Shown here in pieces: positions 53,036-61,301 of a stretch of DNA of 63,948 nucleotides. The notes beneath the pieces were generated by a model. The model saw only the letters and a program-made list of their open reading frames with translations. It was not told where the DNA came from and ran no database searches. The DNA lies in NCBI GenBank assembly GCA_015232865.1, contig JADFYU010000011.1:1-63948 (forward strand), given 5' to 3'. The position numbers and the translations under genes are program-made. How positions within the stretch are numbered: the first letter of the stretch is position 1; each line of letters opens with the position of its first letter. Source of the stretch: Magnetococcales bacterium (GTDB taxonomy: Bacteria > Pseudomonadota > Magnetococcia > Magnetococcales > UBA8363).

Positions 53036-54772
53036 ATGGTACAATTTTTCAAGAAACTGGGTTTCAATGAACATTTTACCCTCTCTATCATGGCCGTCGT
53101 CATCGGCGTGGTGGTTGGGTACGGTGCCATTCTTTTTCGGACCTTAATCGAGATTTTTCAACATATTTTCATGGGTAGCGGCCAGGAAAACGTGGTGGAG
53201 ATCCTCTCTGAACTCACTTGGTGGCACATCATCCTGATGCCAATGATCGGTGGCGCCATCATTGGCCCGCTGGTCCACTTTTTCTTTCCCGGCTCCCGTG
53301 GCCATGGCGTTCCGGAGGTGATGTCGGCAGTGGCCCTGCACGGCGGCAAGATGAATCTTCGCGATGGCCTGGGGAAAATGCTGGCCTGCTCTCTCTCCAT
53401 CGGCAGTGGCGGCTCGGTCGGCCGGGAAGGACCGGTGGTCCATCTGGGAGCCACCATCGCCTCTTGGTTCGGCAGCAAACTCAATCTGTCCACCCGACAC
53501 ATGAGAACCATCGTCGGCTGTGGAGCCGCTGCGGGAATCGCCGCCTCGTTCAACGCCCCCATTGCCGGAGTCATGTTTGCGTTGGAGGTGATCTTGGCCG
53601 ATTACGGTCTGGCGACCTTTTCACCCATCGTTCTCTCGTCGGTCATCGCCACGGTCATCGCGCGGTTGCACCTCGGCGACTTTCCCGCCTTCATCGTTCC
53701 CCACTACACCCTGGTGTCCGCCTGGGAGATTCCCGCTTACGTGGGGTTGGGCGTGGTGTGTGGCGTTACCGGAATCATCTTCATGAAGGTACTCTTCAAA
53801 TCCGAAGATCTTTTTGCCCTGATTCCCATTCCCCGTTATCTCAAGCCGATCATCGGCGGTTTTCTGCTCGGCGTCATCGCCCTGGCATTTCCCCAGGTGA
53901 TGGGGGTCGGCTATGATACCATGAATATCGCTCTCCTGGAGGAGATGGCCGGACCGGTCATGTTAACCCTGATCCTGGTCAAGATTCTCGCCACATCCGT
54001 TACCCTCGGCAGCGGTTTTTCCGGGGGGGTTTTTACTCCAAGCCTTTTTTTAGGGGCCATGGTTGGTGGCAGTTACGGTGTCTTTGCCCACGATCTGTTT
54101 CCAGCCATATCCGCCGGCCCGGGCGCCTACACTCTGGTCGGAATGGGCGCCATGGCCGCTGCGGTGCTGGGCGCGCCTATCGCCTCCATTCTCATCCTTT
54201 TTGAGCTGACCGGAGACTACCGCATCATGCTGGCCCTGATGGTGGCCTCCATCGTCGCCACGGTTCTCATCAATCAGGTCTACCGTGATTCCGTCTACAC
54301 CAGTGCCTTGCGTAGACACGATATCGATCTGCGTTCCGGTCGGGAAGTGGGTTTGATGCGCCATATATCCATCGCCTCCATTGTCAAACGGGAGTTTGAA
54401 ACGGTGGCGGAAACCATGACCATCAAGCAGTTCAAAGAGCGAATTCATAGTTGTAAAGAGGAGATTTTTCTGGTGGTCGATGCCGAGGGCATGCTCTCGG
54501 GGATCGTCTCCTTCCAAAATATCCGGGGCGTCGCCTTTGAAGAGGGGTTGGAAGATCTGGTCCTGGTCCGTGATATCGCCACTCGAAAAGTCATCACCAT
54601 CAACCCGGAAAACAACCTCTACATGGCGTTTCAACTGATGGATGAAAACGATGTCCAGCAGTTGCCGGTGGTAGCCGAGAACAATCCTGGTCAGGTACTC
54701 GGCCTGATTACCGACCATGACATGGTTCGCGCCTACAATAAGGCACTCATGGAACGGGAAACACGGAGTTAG
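53036..54772 (+). CDS. ClC chloride channel/antiporter with CBS domains
   Basis: A 578-residue inner membrane ClC family protein. The anion-pathway motifs are GHGVPEV (about residue 93), GREGPVVHLGA with the gating Glu (about 131), and GSGFSGGVFTPSLFLGA (about 325). The conserved Ser of GSGIP is replaced by His here (GHGVP), as in a subgroup of CBS-bearing bacterial ClCs. The C-terminal 130 residues hold two CBS domains (IVSFQNIRG and GLITDHDMVRA), which may bind adenine nucleotides. It probably exchanges chloride for protons. It is 11 bases before the helicase gene. Confidence 0.93.
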   Translation: MVQFFKKLGFNEHFTLSIMAVVIGVVVGYGAILFRTLIEIFQHIFMGSGQENVVEILSELTWWHIILMPMIGGAIIGPLVHFFFPGSRGHGVPEVMSAVALHGGKMNLRDGLGKMLACSLSIGSGGSVGREGPVVHLGATIASWFGSKLNLSTRHMRTIVGCGAAAGIAASFNAPIAGVMFALEVILADYGLATFSPIVLSSVIATVIARLHLGDFPAFIVPHYTLVSAWEIPAYVGLGVVCGVTGIIFMKVLFKSEDLFALIPIPRYLKPIIGGFLLGVIALAFPQVMGVGYDTMNIALLEEMAGPVMLTLILVKILATSVTLGSGFSGGVFTPSLFLGAMVGGSYGVFAHDLFPAISAGPGAYTLVGMGAMAAAVLGAPIASILILFELTGDYRIMLALMVASIVATVLINQVYRDSVYTSALRRHDIDLRSGREVGLMRHISIASIVKREFETVAETMTIKQFKERIHSCKEEIFLVVDAEGMLSGIVSFQNIRGVAFEEGLEDLVLVRDIATRKVITINPENNLYMAFQLMDENDVQQLPVVAENNPGQVLGLITDHDMVRAYNKALMERETRS

Positions 54773-54783
54773 AACAGACCCTC

Positions 54784-56793
54784 ATGAATCAGCCTGATAT
54801 TCTCAGCAATCTCAACGCCCCCCAACGCCAGGCCGTAACCGCTCGCGGTGGCGCGCTCATGGTCTTGGCCGGAGCCGGTTCCGGCAAAACACGGGTATTG
54901 ACCAGACGCCTGGCCCATCTTCTCAAAGAGGACGCCCTCGCACCCGCCGAAATTCTCGCCGTCACTTTTACCAACAAGGCGGCACGGGAAATGCGGGAAC
55001 GGGTTGTCGATATTCTCGGACTCGACCCCATTACCGCCCGTTCCCTCTGGATCGGCACTTTTCACGGCATGGGTGCAAGAATTTTACGCCTGCATGCCGA
55101 TAAACTGGGTTTTGACAGCAATTTTATCATTCTCGACACATCCGAACAGGAGAGAATGATAAAAAAATTGCTGGAAACCCTCCATTTTCAGCATCTCTTC
55201 TGGACACCCAAACGATTGGCCAACTCCTTTTCCCGCTGGAAGGACGACGGCTTCGGACCCAACGACCTGACCGCCGAGCATATCCGTTTTCCCGGCGACC
55301 GGGAGAAGGTTCGCCATGTTTTCAACCACTACCAGGATGAACTGCGCCGCACCAACTGCATGGATTTTGGCGATCTTCTGGTTAACTGCCTGATTCTTTG
55401 GCAGAAATTTCCGGAAACCCTGGAATCCTTTCGCAGCCGCTTTATCCATGTTCTGGTCGACGAATACCAGGATACCAACCGGGTACAGTATGATTGGATG
55501 AAACAGATTGCCAGCGGTCACGGCAACCTCTGCGTGGTGGGCGACGACGATCAGTCCATTTACAGTTGGCGCGGGGCCAGATTGGATAATATCCTCCGTT
55601 TTGAAGAGGATTTTCCCAACGCCCAAACGGTCCGCCTGGAGCAAAATTATCGCTCCACCGGCAATATTCTCAAAGCGGCCGCCCAATTGATCAACCACAA
55701 TACCGGACGCATGGAAAAAACCCTCTGGACCGAGGGCGAAAGCGGAGCACAGTTGGTCCGTTATACCGCCGAAGACGGCACCGACGAAGCCCGTTTTGTC
55801 GCTCAGGAGATTTTTCGCAATTGCGGAGACGGTCGATTCGGTCGCGCCGCTGTTCTGGTTCGCGCCTCCCGGCAAACCCGCGCCATCGAGGAGGCTCTGG
55901 ACCGGGAACGGATTCCCTATCGGGTGGTGGGTGGCTTGCGCTTCATGGATCGGGCAGAAATCAAAGATGCCATCGCCTATATGCGTTTGGCCTACTCCGC
56001 CCGTGACGATCTGGCCTTTGAACGGATCATCAACGTTCCCAAACGTAAAATCGGCCCCAGCGCCCTGGCCGCCATCCAAGAGGCGGCCTCGGAATTCCAA
56101 GGCTCCCTGCTCGACGGTGCGCGTCGTGTCATAACCGAAAAACGGCTGGGACCGGCCATTCGAGCGCAATTGGTCCACTTTATCATTCTCATAGACGAAG
56201 CCCATAACCGACTCCACCAGGAAGAGCCCCCGGAGACCATCCTGGACCTGTTGCTGGATCAATCGGGCTACAACACCGCCCTGGAGAACACCGAGCGAGA
56301 AGAGGAAAAACGGGATAACCTCAAAGAACTGCGGGCCTATCTGGTCCAAGAGAGCGATCTGATCGGCTTTCTGGAAAAAGCCGCCCTGGACTCTGATCCC
56401 GGCGATGAGGCAAAGCTGATCGAACAGGACAAAGTGGTGATTTCAACCCTCCACTCGGCCAAAGGCCTGGAGTTTCCCATCGTCTTCCTCGTCGGCCTGG
56501 AAGAGAACCTGATACCCCATAAACTGGCCGTTGACGAGGGGGAAGCGGGGCTGGAAGAGGAGCGGCGTCTGATGTATGTCGGTATGACCCGCGCCCGTGA
56601 AAAGCTCTACTTGAGCCACGCTCGCCGTCGCCTGATGTACAACCGTTTTGAGCCGGCCACCCCCTCTCGCTTTCTCAAGGAGTTGCCCACAGAAACCATC
56701 GAAAAACGTGGACTGCGGGTCTCCGTCAGCGCCGGCGCCTCGTTTCGACCCGGTGCCGCCCTGCGTCCACCGAACCGTTTTCGAAGGTATTGA
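54784..56793 (+). CDS. UvrD/Rep-family DNA helicase
   Basis: A 669-residue superfamily 1A helicase working 3' to 5'. Motif I is AGAGSGKTRVL (near residue 30), Ia TFTNKAAREMRER, II VDEYQDTN, III GDDDQSIYSWRGA, IV QNYRSTGNIL, V STLHSAKGLEF and VI YVGMTRAREKLYL. It is shorter than E. coli UvrD (720) and Rep (673), and nearest in length to Rep. The C-terminal 50 residues are basic and may be unstructured. Role is replication-fork restart or repair. It follows ClC by 11 bases and ends before an intrinsic terminator. Confidence 0.93.
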   Translation: MNQPDILSNLNAPQRQAVTARGGALMVLAGAGSGKTRVLTRRLAHLLKEDALAPAEILAVTFTNKAAREMRERVVDILGLDPITARSLWIGTFHGMGARILRLHADKLGFDSNFIILDTSEQERMIKKLLETLHFQHLFWTPKRLANSFSRWKDDGFGPNDLTAEHIRFPGDREKVRHVFNHYQDELRRTNCMDFGDLLVNCLILWQKFPETLESFRSRFIHVLVDEYQDTNRVQYDWMKQIASGHGNLCVVGDDDQSIYSWRGARLDNILRFEEDFPNAQTVRLEQNYRSTGNILKAAAQLINHNTGRMEKTLWTEGESGAQLVRYTAEDGTDEARFVAQEIFRNCGDGRFGRAAVLVRASRQTRAIEEALDRERIPYRVVGGLRFMDRAEIKDAIAYMRLAYSARDDLAFERIINVPKRKIGPSALAAIQEAASEFQGSLLDGARRVITEKRLGPAIRAQLVHFIILIDEAHNRLHQEEPPETILDLLLDQSGYNTALENTEREEEKRDNLKELRAYLVQESDLIGFLEKAALDSDPGDEAKLIEQDKVVISTLHSAKGLEFPIVFLVGLEENLIPHKLAVDEGEAGLEEERRLMYVGMTRAREKLYLSHARRRLMYNRFEPATPSRFLKELPTETIEKRGLRVSVSAGASFRPGAALRPPNRFRRY

Positions 56794-56841
56794 TTCCATC
56801 CAACCAAAAATTGAGTGACACGCCTGGGAAACAAAGGTGAC

Positions 56842-56868
56842 GGGCGGGGTGTAACCCCGCCCTGTTTT
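56842..56868 (+). terminator. Intrinsic terminator of ClC-helicase operon
   Basis: GGGCGGGGT (56842-56850) pairs perfectly with ACCCCGCCC (56854-56862) around a GTA loop, followed by TGTTTT. It is about 50 bases after the helicase stop. Confidence 0.82.
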
Positions 56869-56977
56869 AACCTAGATTCGGCAGTTGAACGAGTGTGGCT
56901 GGTGCAAGATATTGGTTTGTCTGGTGAATCAAGAGGTTGGGCTATGTGCATACGTTCAACTGCCGGATCCAGGTTTA
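56867..56977. repeat. Full-length palindromic intergenic element
   Basis: Left arm AACCTAGATTCGGCAGTTG (from 56869) and right arm CAACTGCCGGATCCAGGTT (ending 56975) are inverted copies. The interior CTGGTGCAAGATATTGGTTT and GTGAATCAAGAGGTTGGGC agrees with the 6424-6533 copy at roughly nine bases in ten. It abuts copy C of the GC-rich repeat and follows the terminator. Confidence 0.9.
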
Positions 56978-56980
56978 TTA

Positions 56981-57028
56981 GGGCTCTGCCCTACGACCCG
57001 CCAGGGCGATGATCGCCCTGGACCCGCA
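56981..57028. repeat. GC-rich intergenic repeat, copy C
   Basis: GGGCTCTGCCC, then GACCCGCCAGGGCGATGATCG, then CCCTGGACCCGC. The internal CCAGGGCGAT/ATCGCCCTGG pair makes a perfect hairpin. It lies just downstream of the chemoreceptor gene (minus strand) and next to a palindromic element. Confidence 0.7.
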
Positions 57029-57047
57029 GTCGTTTGAGAGCTGTCGA

Positions 57048-58862
57048 TTAAAACCGCTCAAACTCATCGTCCGACGAATCGGAATTACGACTACCCCTAT
57101 CGATTTGGGCAACTCTGGACGGTTTGTGCGCGATGGCCGCCTGCGGCCTTCTGGCCTGTGGTGGTGCCGGTTGATGATGTTGCACTCGGGCTGCCGCTGA
57201 TTTGCCGGACCGCTTAGCCAGCGCAGATTGGCCCGACTGCCGGCCAACCTTGAAGAAACCGATGGTTTCCTGTAGGCCGGAAGCCTGACTGGACATATCA
57301 TCGGCGGTTGAAGCCATCTTTTCACTGGAGCTGGCGTTTTGTTGAATCACCTGATCCAACTGCTGAATCGCACTATTGATCTGTGCGGCCCCTTGGGTCT
57401 GTTCGTCACTGGCAGCGGCAATTTCTGCAACCAATTCCGAGGTTTTCTGGATGTCCGGCACCAGGGTATTGATGATGTTGCCAGCTTTTTCCGCCACATC
57501 GACCGAAGAAGCCGACAGGCTGCTGATTTCAGCGGCAGCCGTTTGCGACCGCTCGGCCAATTTGCGTACTTCAGCCGCCACCACCGCAAACCCCTTCCCA
57601 TGCTCACCAGCCCGAGCCGCTTCAATGGCAGCGTTGAGTGCCAATAAATTGGTCTGTCGGGCAATCTCCTCGATGATGGAAATTTTGCCGGCAATCTGGC
57701 GCATGGCGTTGACCGCATGAGTCACCGCTTCACCACCCTCTTGAGCATCAGCCGCAGCCCTTTGAGCGATCTCTTCGGTCTGCCTGGCGTTGTCAGTGTT
57801 TTGTTGAATGTTGGACGCCATCTGCTCCATGGCCGAAGAGGTCTCTTCAATGGAGGCGGCCTGCATGACGGCTCCCTCTGAAAGCTGCTGAGAACTATGG
57901 GAAAGCTCTTGGCTACCCTCGGTAACACTGGCCGCCGCTCCGACAACCGTTCCAACCACCTCACGCAGTTTCTTGGCCATTCGGTTCAAAGCCAATGCCA
58001 TCTGACCCACCTCGTCGTTGCTGATGACGGCGACAGAGACATCCAGGTTGCCATCGGCCATTGTCGCAAGGCCCGACGCCATCTCAGCGACCGGGCCAGT
58101 AATGGATCGTTTGACAACGGTAAAGAAAATGAGCAGGCCGACGACAAACAGCAAACCGGCGATTCCCACTGAACGAATCAGGATATCACGCTTGACTGCC
58201 GACAACTCCGTCAACGGAGAAGAGATAATGATCAGACCAACCTGCTGACCGACCCGCCATCCCTCTTTTTCAAAGCCAAACCAATCGGTTTGTCCCGGAG
58301 GACCGTCATTCTCAAATCCGTGACACCCCATACAACCCTGATCCGCCTTGATCTCCCGAGCAAAAATGAACTGCCCACTCTCCAAATCGGGTCGGGAGAT
58401 TTCCGTTACGCCCTTTTTCATCTCATCCATCAGCCTGATTTCAAAGGGATTGCCTTGAGCGTCCGGGTCTCGGGGACGCTCCCGCTTGGCAACCCGAACC
58501 GCCATTTTAGCAGAGCTTGCAGCGCTGCCGATTGATTCCAACATGCGGATGACCGGAATCAAGCCGTGCAGATTGGTCCGGCGGGCGCACTCCAAACGGG
58601 CATTACGGCTGGTCTCCTTGCGGCATTGTTTGGCATCCGTAAATGAATCGGAAGCAATCAGCTCATCGTTCCACGCATTCCCCATATTTTTACGAATGTT
58701 CTCTCCCGCATTCATTGCGGCCCGAGCGGTAGCCGCTTTCTCCTTTTCAAACGCCACAACCGCACTACTGAACTGTAGATAGGTGGTGATCGCTATGATC
58801 GACAAGGTGATCACGGAAAAAAGCAGAATCAATTTGCTACTGATACCCATATTCTTTTTCAT
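57048..58862 (-). CDS. Methyl-accepting chemoreceptor with periplasmic heme c motif
   Basis: A 604-residue chemoreceptor. Helix 1 (about 10-33) and helix 2 (about 222-245) enclose a periplasmic domain of DUF3365 (Tll0287-like) type. That domain contains one c-type heme motif, C177-M-G-C180-H181, and extra Cys at 80 and 92. A HAMP domain (about 246-300) leads to the signalling domain with the conserved tip [21 protein letters not shown]. The C-terminal 60 residues are Ala/Gln/Arg-rich. A covalently bound heme implies redox, oxygen or NO sensing to drive taxis. Heme-bearing receptors of this design are known in Geobacter. Confidence 0.92.
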   Translation of the reverse strand: MKKNMGISSKLILLFSVITLSIIAITTYLQFSSAVVAFEKEKAATARAAMNAGENIRKNMGNAWNDELIASDSFTDAKQCRKETSRNARLECARRTNLHGLIPVIRMLESIGSAASSAKMAVRVAKRERPRDPDAQGNPFEIRLMDEMKKGVTEISRPDLESGQFIFAREIKADQGCMGCHGFENDGPPGQTDWFGFEKEGWRVGQQVGLIIISSPLTELSAVKRDILIRSVGIAGLLFVVGLLIFFTVVKRSITGPVAEMASGLATMADGNLDVSVAVISNDEVGQMALALNRMAKKLREVVGTVVGAAASVTEGSQELSHSSQQLSEGAVMQAASIEETSSAMEQMASNIQQNTDNARQTEEIAQRAAADAQEGGEAVTHAVNAMRQIAGKISIIEEIARQTNLLALNAAIEAARAGEHGKGFAVVAAEVRKLAERSQTAAAEISSLSASSVDVAEKAGNIINTLVPDIQKTSELVAEIAAASDEQTQGAAQINSAIQQLDQVIQQNASSSEKMASTADDMSSQASGLQETIGFFKVGRQSGQSALAKRSGKSAAARVQHHQPAPPQARRPQAAIAHKPSRVAQIDRGSRNSDSSDDEFERF

Positions 58863-58893
58863 GACTATTATTTAACCCCAAAAAACTTGATTT

Positions 58894-58930
58894 TAGCTTC
58901 GGCAGATGACCGGGCGTGCATGGTACATTT
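58894..58930. repeat. Weak palindromic element arm remnant
   Basis: TTAGCTTCGGCAGATGACCGG followed by GCGTGCATGGTACAT resembles the left arm and start of the interior of the element family. No right arm is seen. It lies between the chemoreceptor and the SDR gene. Confidence 0.4.
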
Positions 58931-58937
58931 GTTAATT

Positions 58938-59798
58938 TTATCGACTCGCCCTGAGCAACAAAGCATCCACCCATCTGCGTGGCAACAAACAGCGAAAAAC
59001 CCAAAACAGATGGGTCGGAACGGTTACTCCATAGCGGACACGCGGCCTTTTGCTCTCCAAAGCCTGGATAACCTTGGCCAAGACCGCTTCCGGTGGCAGG
59101 GCAAACGGCGTTTTATCCACCGCTTCATCCCCTATTTCTGCGGTCCATCCTCTATATTGAGCTCGAAAAAAGCTCGACTCCAAATCCACATGCTTTAAAA
59201 AAGCCGCTCGGGCATTTTTTCTGAAGGCGGTTTTGATGGGACCAGGTTCTATCAAAATGAAATCGATACCGCTGCCGTCCATTTCAATTCGCATGGCCTC
59301 AGTCAGACCGGCCAGGGCAAACTTGCTGGCAACATAAGCTCCCCGAAGCGGCATGGCGACAAACCCGAGAATAGAGCTGTTCTGGATGACCCGACCATGC
59401 CCCTGACGACGCATCACCGGCAACACCAATCGGGTTAGTTCGTGGGTTCCAAACAGATTGGTCTCAAACTGCTCTTGCAGAGCGGCCCGAGAAAGATCTT
59501 CCACCGCACCGGGCTGACCATAAGCTCCATTGTTGAACAACGCATCCAACCCCCCGCCGGTCTGACGCAAAACCCACTCCACACCGGCATGAATGGAGTC
59601 CGAGTCGGTCAGGTCGATCCGGCAGGATTCAAAGCCCATCTTCGATAACGCCTCAACATCGACCAATTTTCGGGCAGCCGCAAACACCCGCCAACCCCGG
59701 TCCCGTAACCCGGCCGCCACACAGCGACCGATTCCGGTTGAACAACCGGTAATAAGAATGCTTTTTTTCCCCATCCGCTGGATATTCACCCCATTCAT
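58938..59798 (-). CDS. Short-chain dehydrogenase/reductase
   Basis: A 286-residue classical SDR oxidoreductase. The NAD(P)-binding motif is TGCSTGIG (TGxxxGxG form) near residue 18, then LFNNGAYG (NNAG-like, with Ala moved) near 89. The catalytic Ser is in QNSSILG and the Tyr-x-x-x-Lys is YVASK (about 155). The sequence pattern is like retinol-dehydrogenase-type SDRs acting on hydrophobic alcohols or ketones. The substrate is unknown. An in-frame ATG at 59774 is an alternative start. It is divergent from the LolA-like gene across an AT-rich gap. Confidence 0.88.
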   Translation of the reverse strand: MNGVNIQRMGKKSILITGCSTGIGRCVAAGLRDRGWRVFAAARKLVDVEALSKMGFESCRIDLTDSDSIHAGVEWVLRQTGGGLDALFNNGAYGQPGAVEDLSRAALQEQFETNLFGTHELTRLVLPVMRRQGHGRVIQNSSILGFVAMPLRGAYVASKFALAGLTEAMRIEMDGSGIDFILIEPGPIKTAFRKNARAAFLKHVDLESSFFRAQYRGWTAEIGDEAVDKTPFALPPEAVLAKVIQALESKRPRVRYGVTVPTHLFWVFRCLLPRRWVDALLLRASR

Positions 59799-60292
59799 CC
59801 AAACTTGACTGAATAACGATACTCATCAATTATTTACAATCAGATGTTGTATTCTAGCACAACCAGATCCGGATCATACCAGATTTATTTTCACATTTCA
59901 CAAAATCCCAACGTATAACCATCCCAATCTTCGGTCAAATCGCTTAAAAAATAGCACTGAAAAATATAATTTTCAATAACAATCACTATCGGATCGTTTT
60001 TCAGGAAATCCGCTGTTATTGAAAAATTATATTTTAAAATCAACCTTGAACAAATTAATAATGTTATTTCATCACTGAACAACAGATTAACGAAATCGTG
60101 ATATCCATATTATTTTACCCAGTAAAGAAAAATTTATTGATATTTTCTAGGACAATCGACTACACTTGTATAATTACAAATATACATTGCTGATATGTTC
60201 TATCAAAAATTAACAACTTTATTTTAGTGTATAAATTTTTATCGAATAGAGAAATGCAGCAACCTCTTTAAATACACCGTCAGGAGATTTTT
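59799..60292. other. AT-rich intergenic region with long inverted repeat
   Basis: The 494-base gap between divergent genes is markedly AT-rich. AAAATATAATTTTCAATAAC (59961-59980) has its inverse at 60015-60035 with one extra base, and the middle holds a second stem CGGAT/ATCCG. A TATAAT lies at 60169-60174 inside TTGTATAATTACAA. No gene is supported; a 63-codon frame at 59891-60082 has no ribosome binding site. Confidence 0.6.
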
Positions 60293-61243
60293 ATGAAAAA
60301 CGCAAAATGGGTGGTTGGCATGGCACTGATGGCCGGTTTGGCAACCACGTCAGCTTGGGCAGGCGGCATTCCCAAAGATCTAGCCTACCCACAGGGAACC
60401 CCGACAGCCGATGAAATTGCCAAACAGGTTTATTTTGTCAATCACTTCTACTCGGTGAAAAATTTTTCCATCAATCGGAACGATGAGGTCATTACCGTCC
60501 TGCTCAGCCGCACAGAGGGGGAGAGGCCAAAAATCAATACGGTGGAACGCCACTTGAACAATGATTACAGCGATGGTGTGGTCAAGGGTCAGGATATTGC
60601 CATTTTCCGCTCAGGAAAACTCAAGGGAACCGGCATGCTCATCACCGACTTTGAAGACGATGACAAGAGCCAATCCTACGCCATCTGGTTGCCCGCCCTG
60701 CGTAAAATCCGTCGTTTTGCTCAACCCGCCCATGACGACTCTTGGGGTGGAACCGACTTTACCTTTGGCGATGTAACCCTGCGCAAGCCTCAGCATGAAA
60801 ATCATGAACTGTTGGGCAGCGAGACTTTCGCCGACTGTTTGATGGCCATGAATGTGGAAGAGGAGCATCAAAACAAATATTCCAAGGACATCAACCCTCC
60901 CTTCTGCGATGCCAAGGGACGAAGCGTCTATAAACTCAAAAGCACCACCAAGTTCAACAACTGGTGGTATGACCACCGGATCAGCTTCGTCGATAGTGAA
61001 ACCTTTGGCGACTACCGCACTGAATATTTTAAAGACGGCGAAAAAATCAAAGTGATTGATCGGGCCTGGACTTCCATGGGTTTGAGCGATCCTCGTGGCA
61101 TCTGGTGGAAATACTGGTATGGCAAGAACCTGACCACCAAACACGAAACCATGGCCAACATTCCCACCGAAGTCGCTGAGTGGAATACCGACAGGGATGC
61201 TGATTTCTGGTCTGAAAAAACGTTAAGAAAGATCAAACGTTAA
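60293..61243 (+). CDS. LolA-like outer membrane lipoprotein-sorting protein
   Basis: A 316-residue exported protein with a Sec signal peptide (MKNAKWVVGMALMAGLATTS to AWA, cleaved at 23). The body resembles the LolA-like family (PF17131 type): SYAIWLPALRKIRRFAQPAHDDSW and GTDFTFGDVTLRKPQ are characteristic. Members are found beside RND exporters and probably bind hydrophobic or lipid cargo in the periplasm. TCAGGAGA lies seven bases before the ATG. It is followed closely by a DUF1302 outer membrane protein and an RND gene, a common trio. Confidence 0.87.
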   Translation: MKNAKWVVGMALMAGLATTSAWAGGIPKDLAYPQGTPTADEIAKQVYFVNHFYSVKNFSINRNDEVITVLLSRTEGERPKINTVERHLNNDYSDGVVKGQDIAIFRSGKLKGTGMLITDFEDDDKSQSYAIWLPALRKIRRFAQPAHDDSWGGTDFTFGDVTLRKPQHENHELLGSETFADCLMAMNVEEEHQNKYSKDINPPFCDAKGRSVYKLKSTTKFNNWWYDHRISFVDSETFGDYRTEYFKDGEKIKVIDRAWTSMGLSDPRGIWWKYWYGKNLTTKHETMANIPTEVAEWNTDRDADFWSEKTLRKIKR

Positions 61244-61301
61244 CCGACATGGTATTCATCTAGCCAATTATACGATCAATCTTGCGATAAGGAATGAGTT
61301 C

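Noticed and set aside
59891..60082. A 63-codon minus-strand frame in the AT-rich gap
   Set aside because: It lies within the inverted repeat, has no ribosome binding site and its composition follows the AT-rich DNA.
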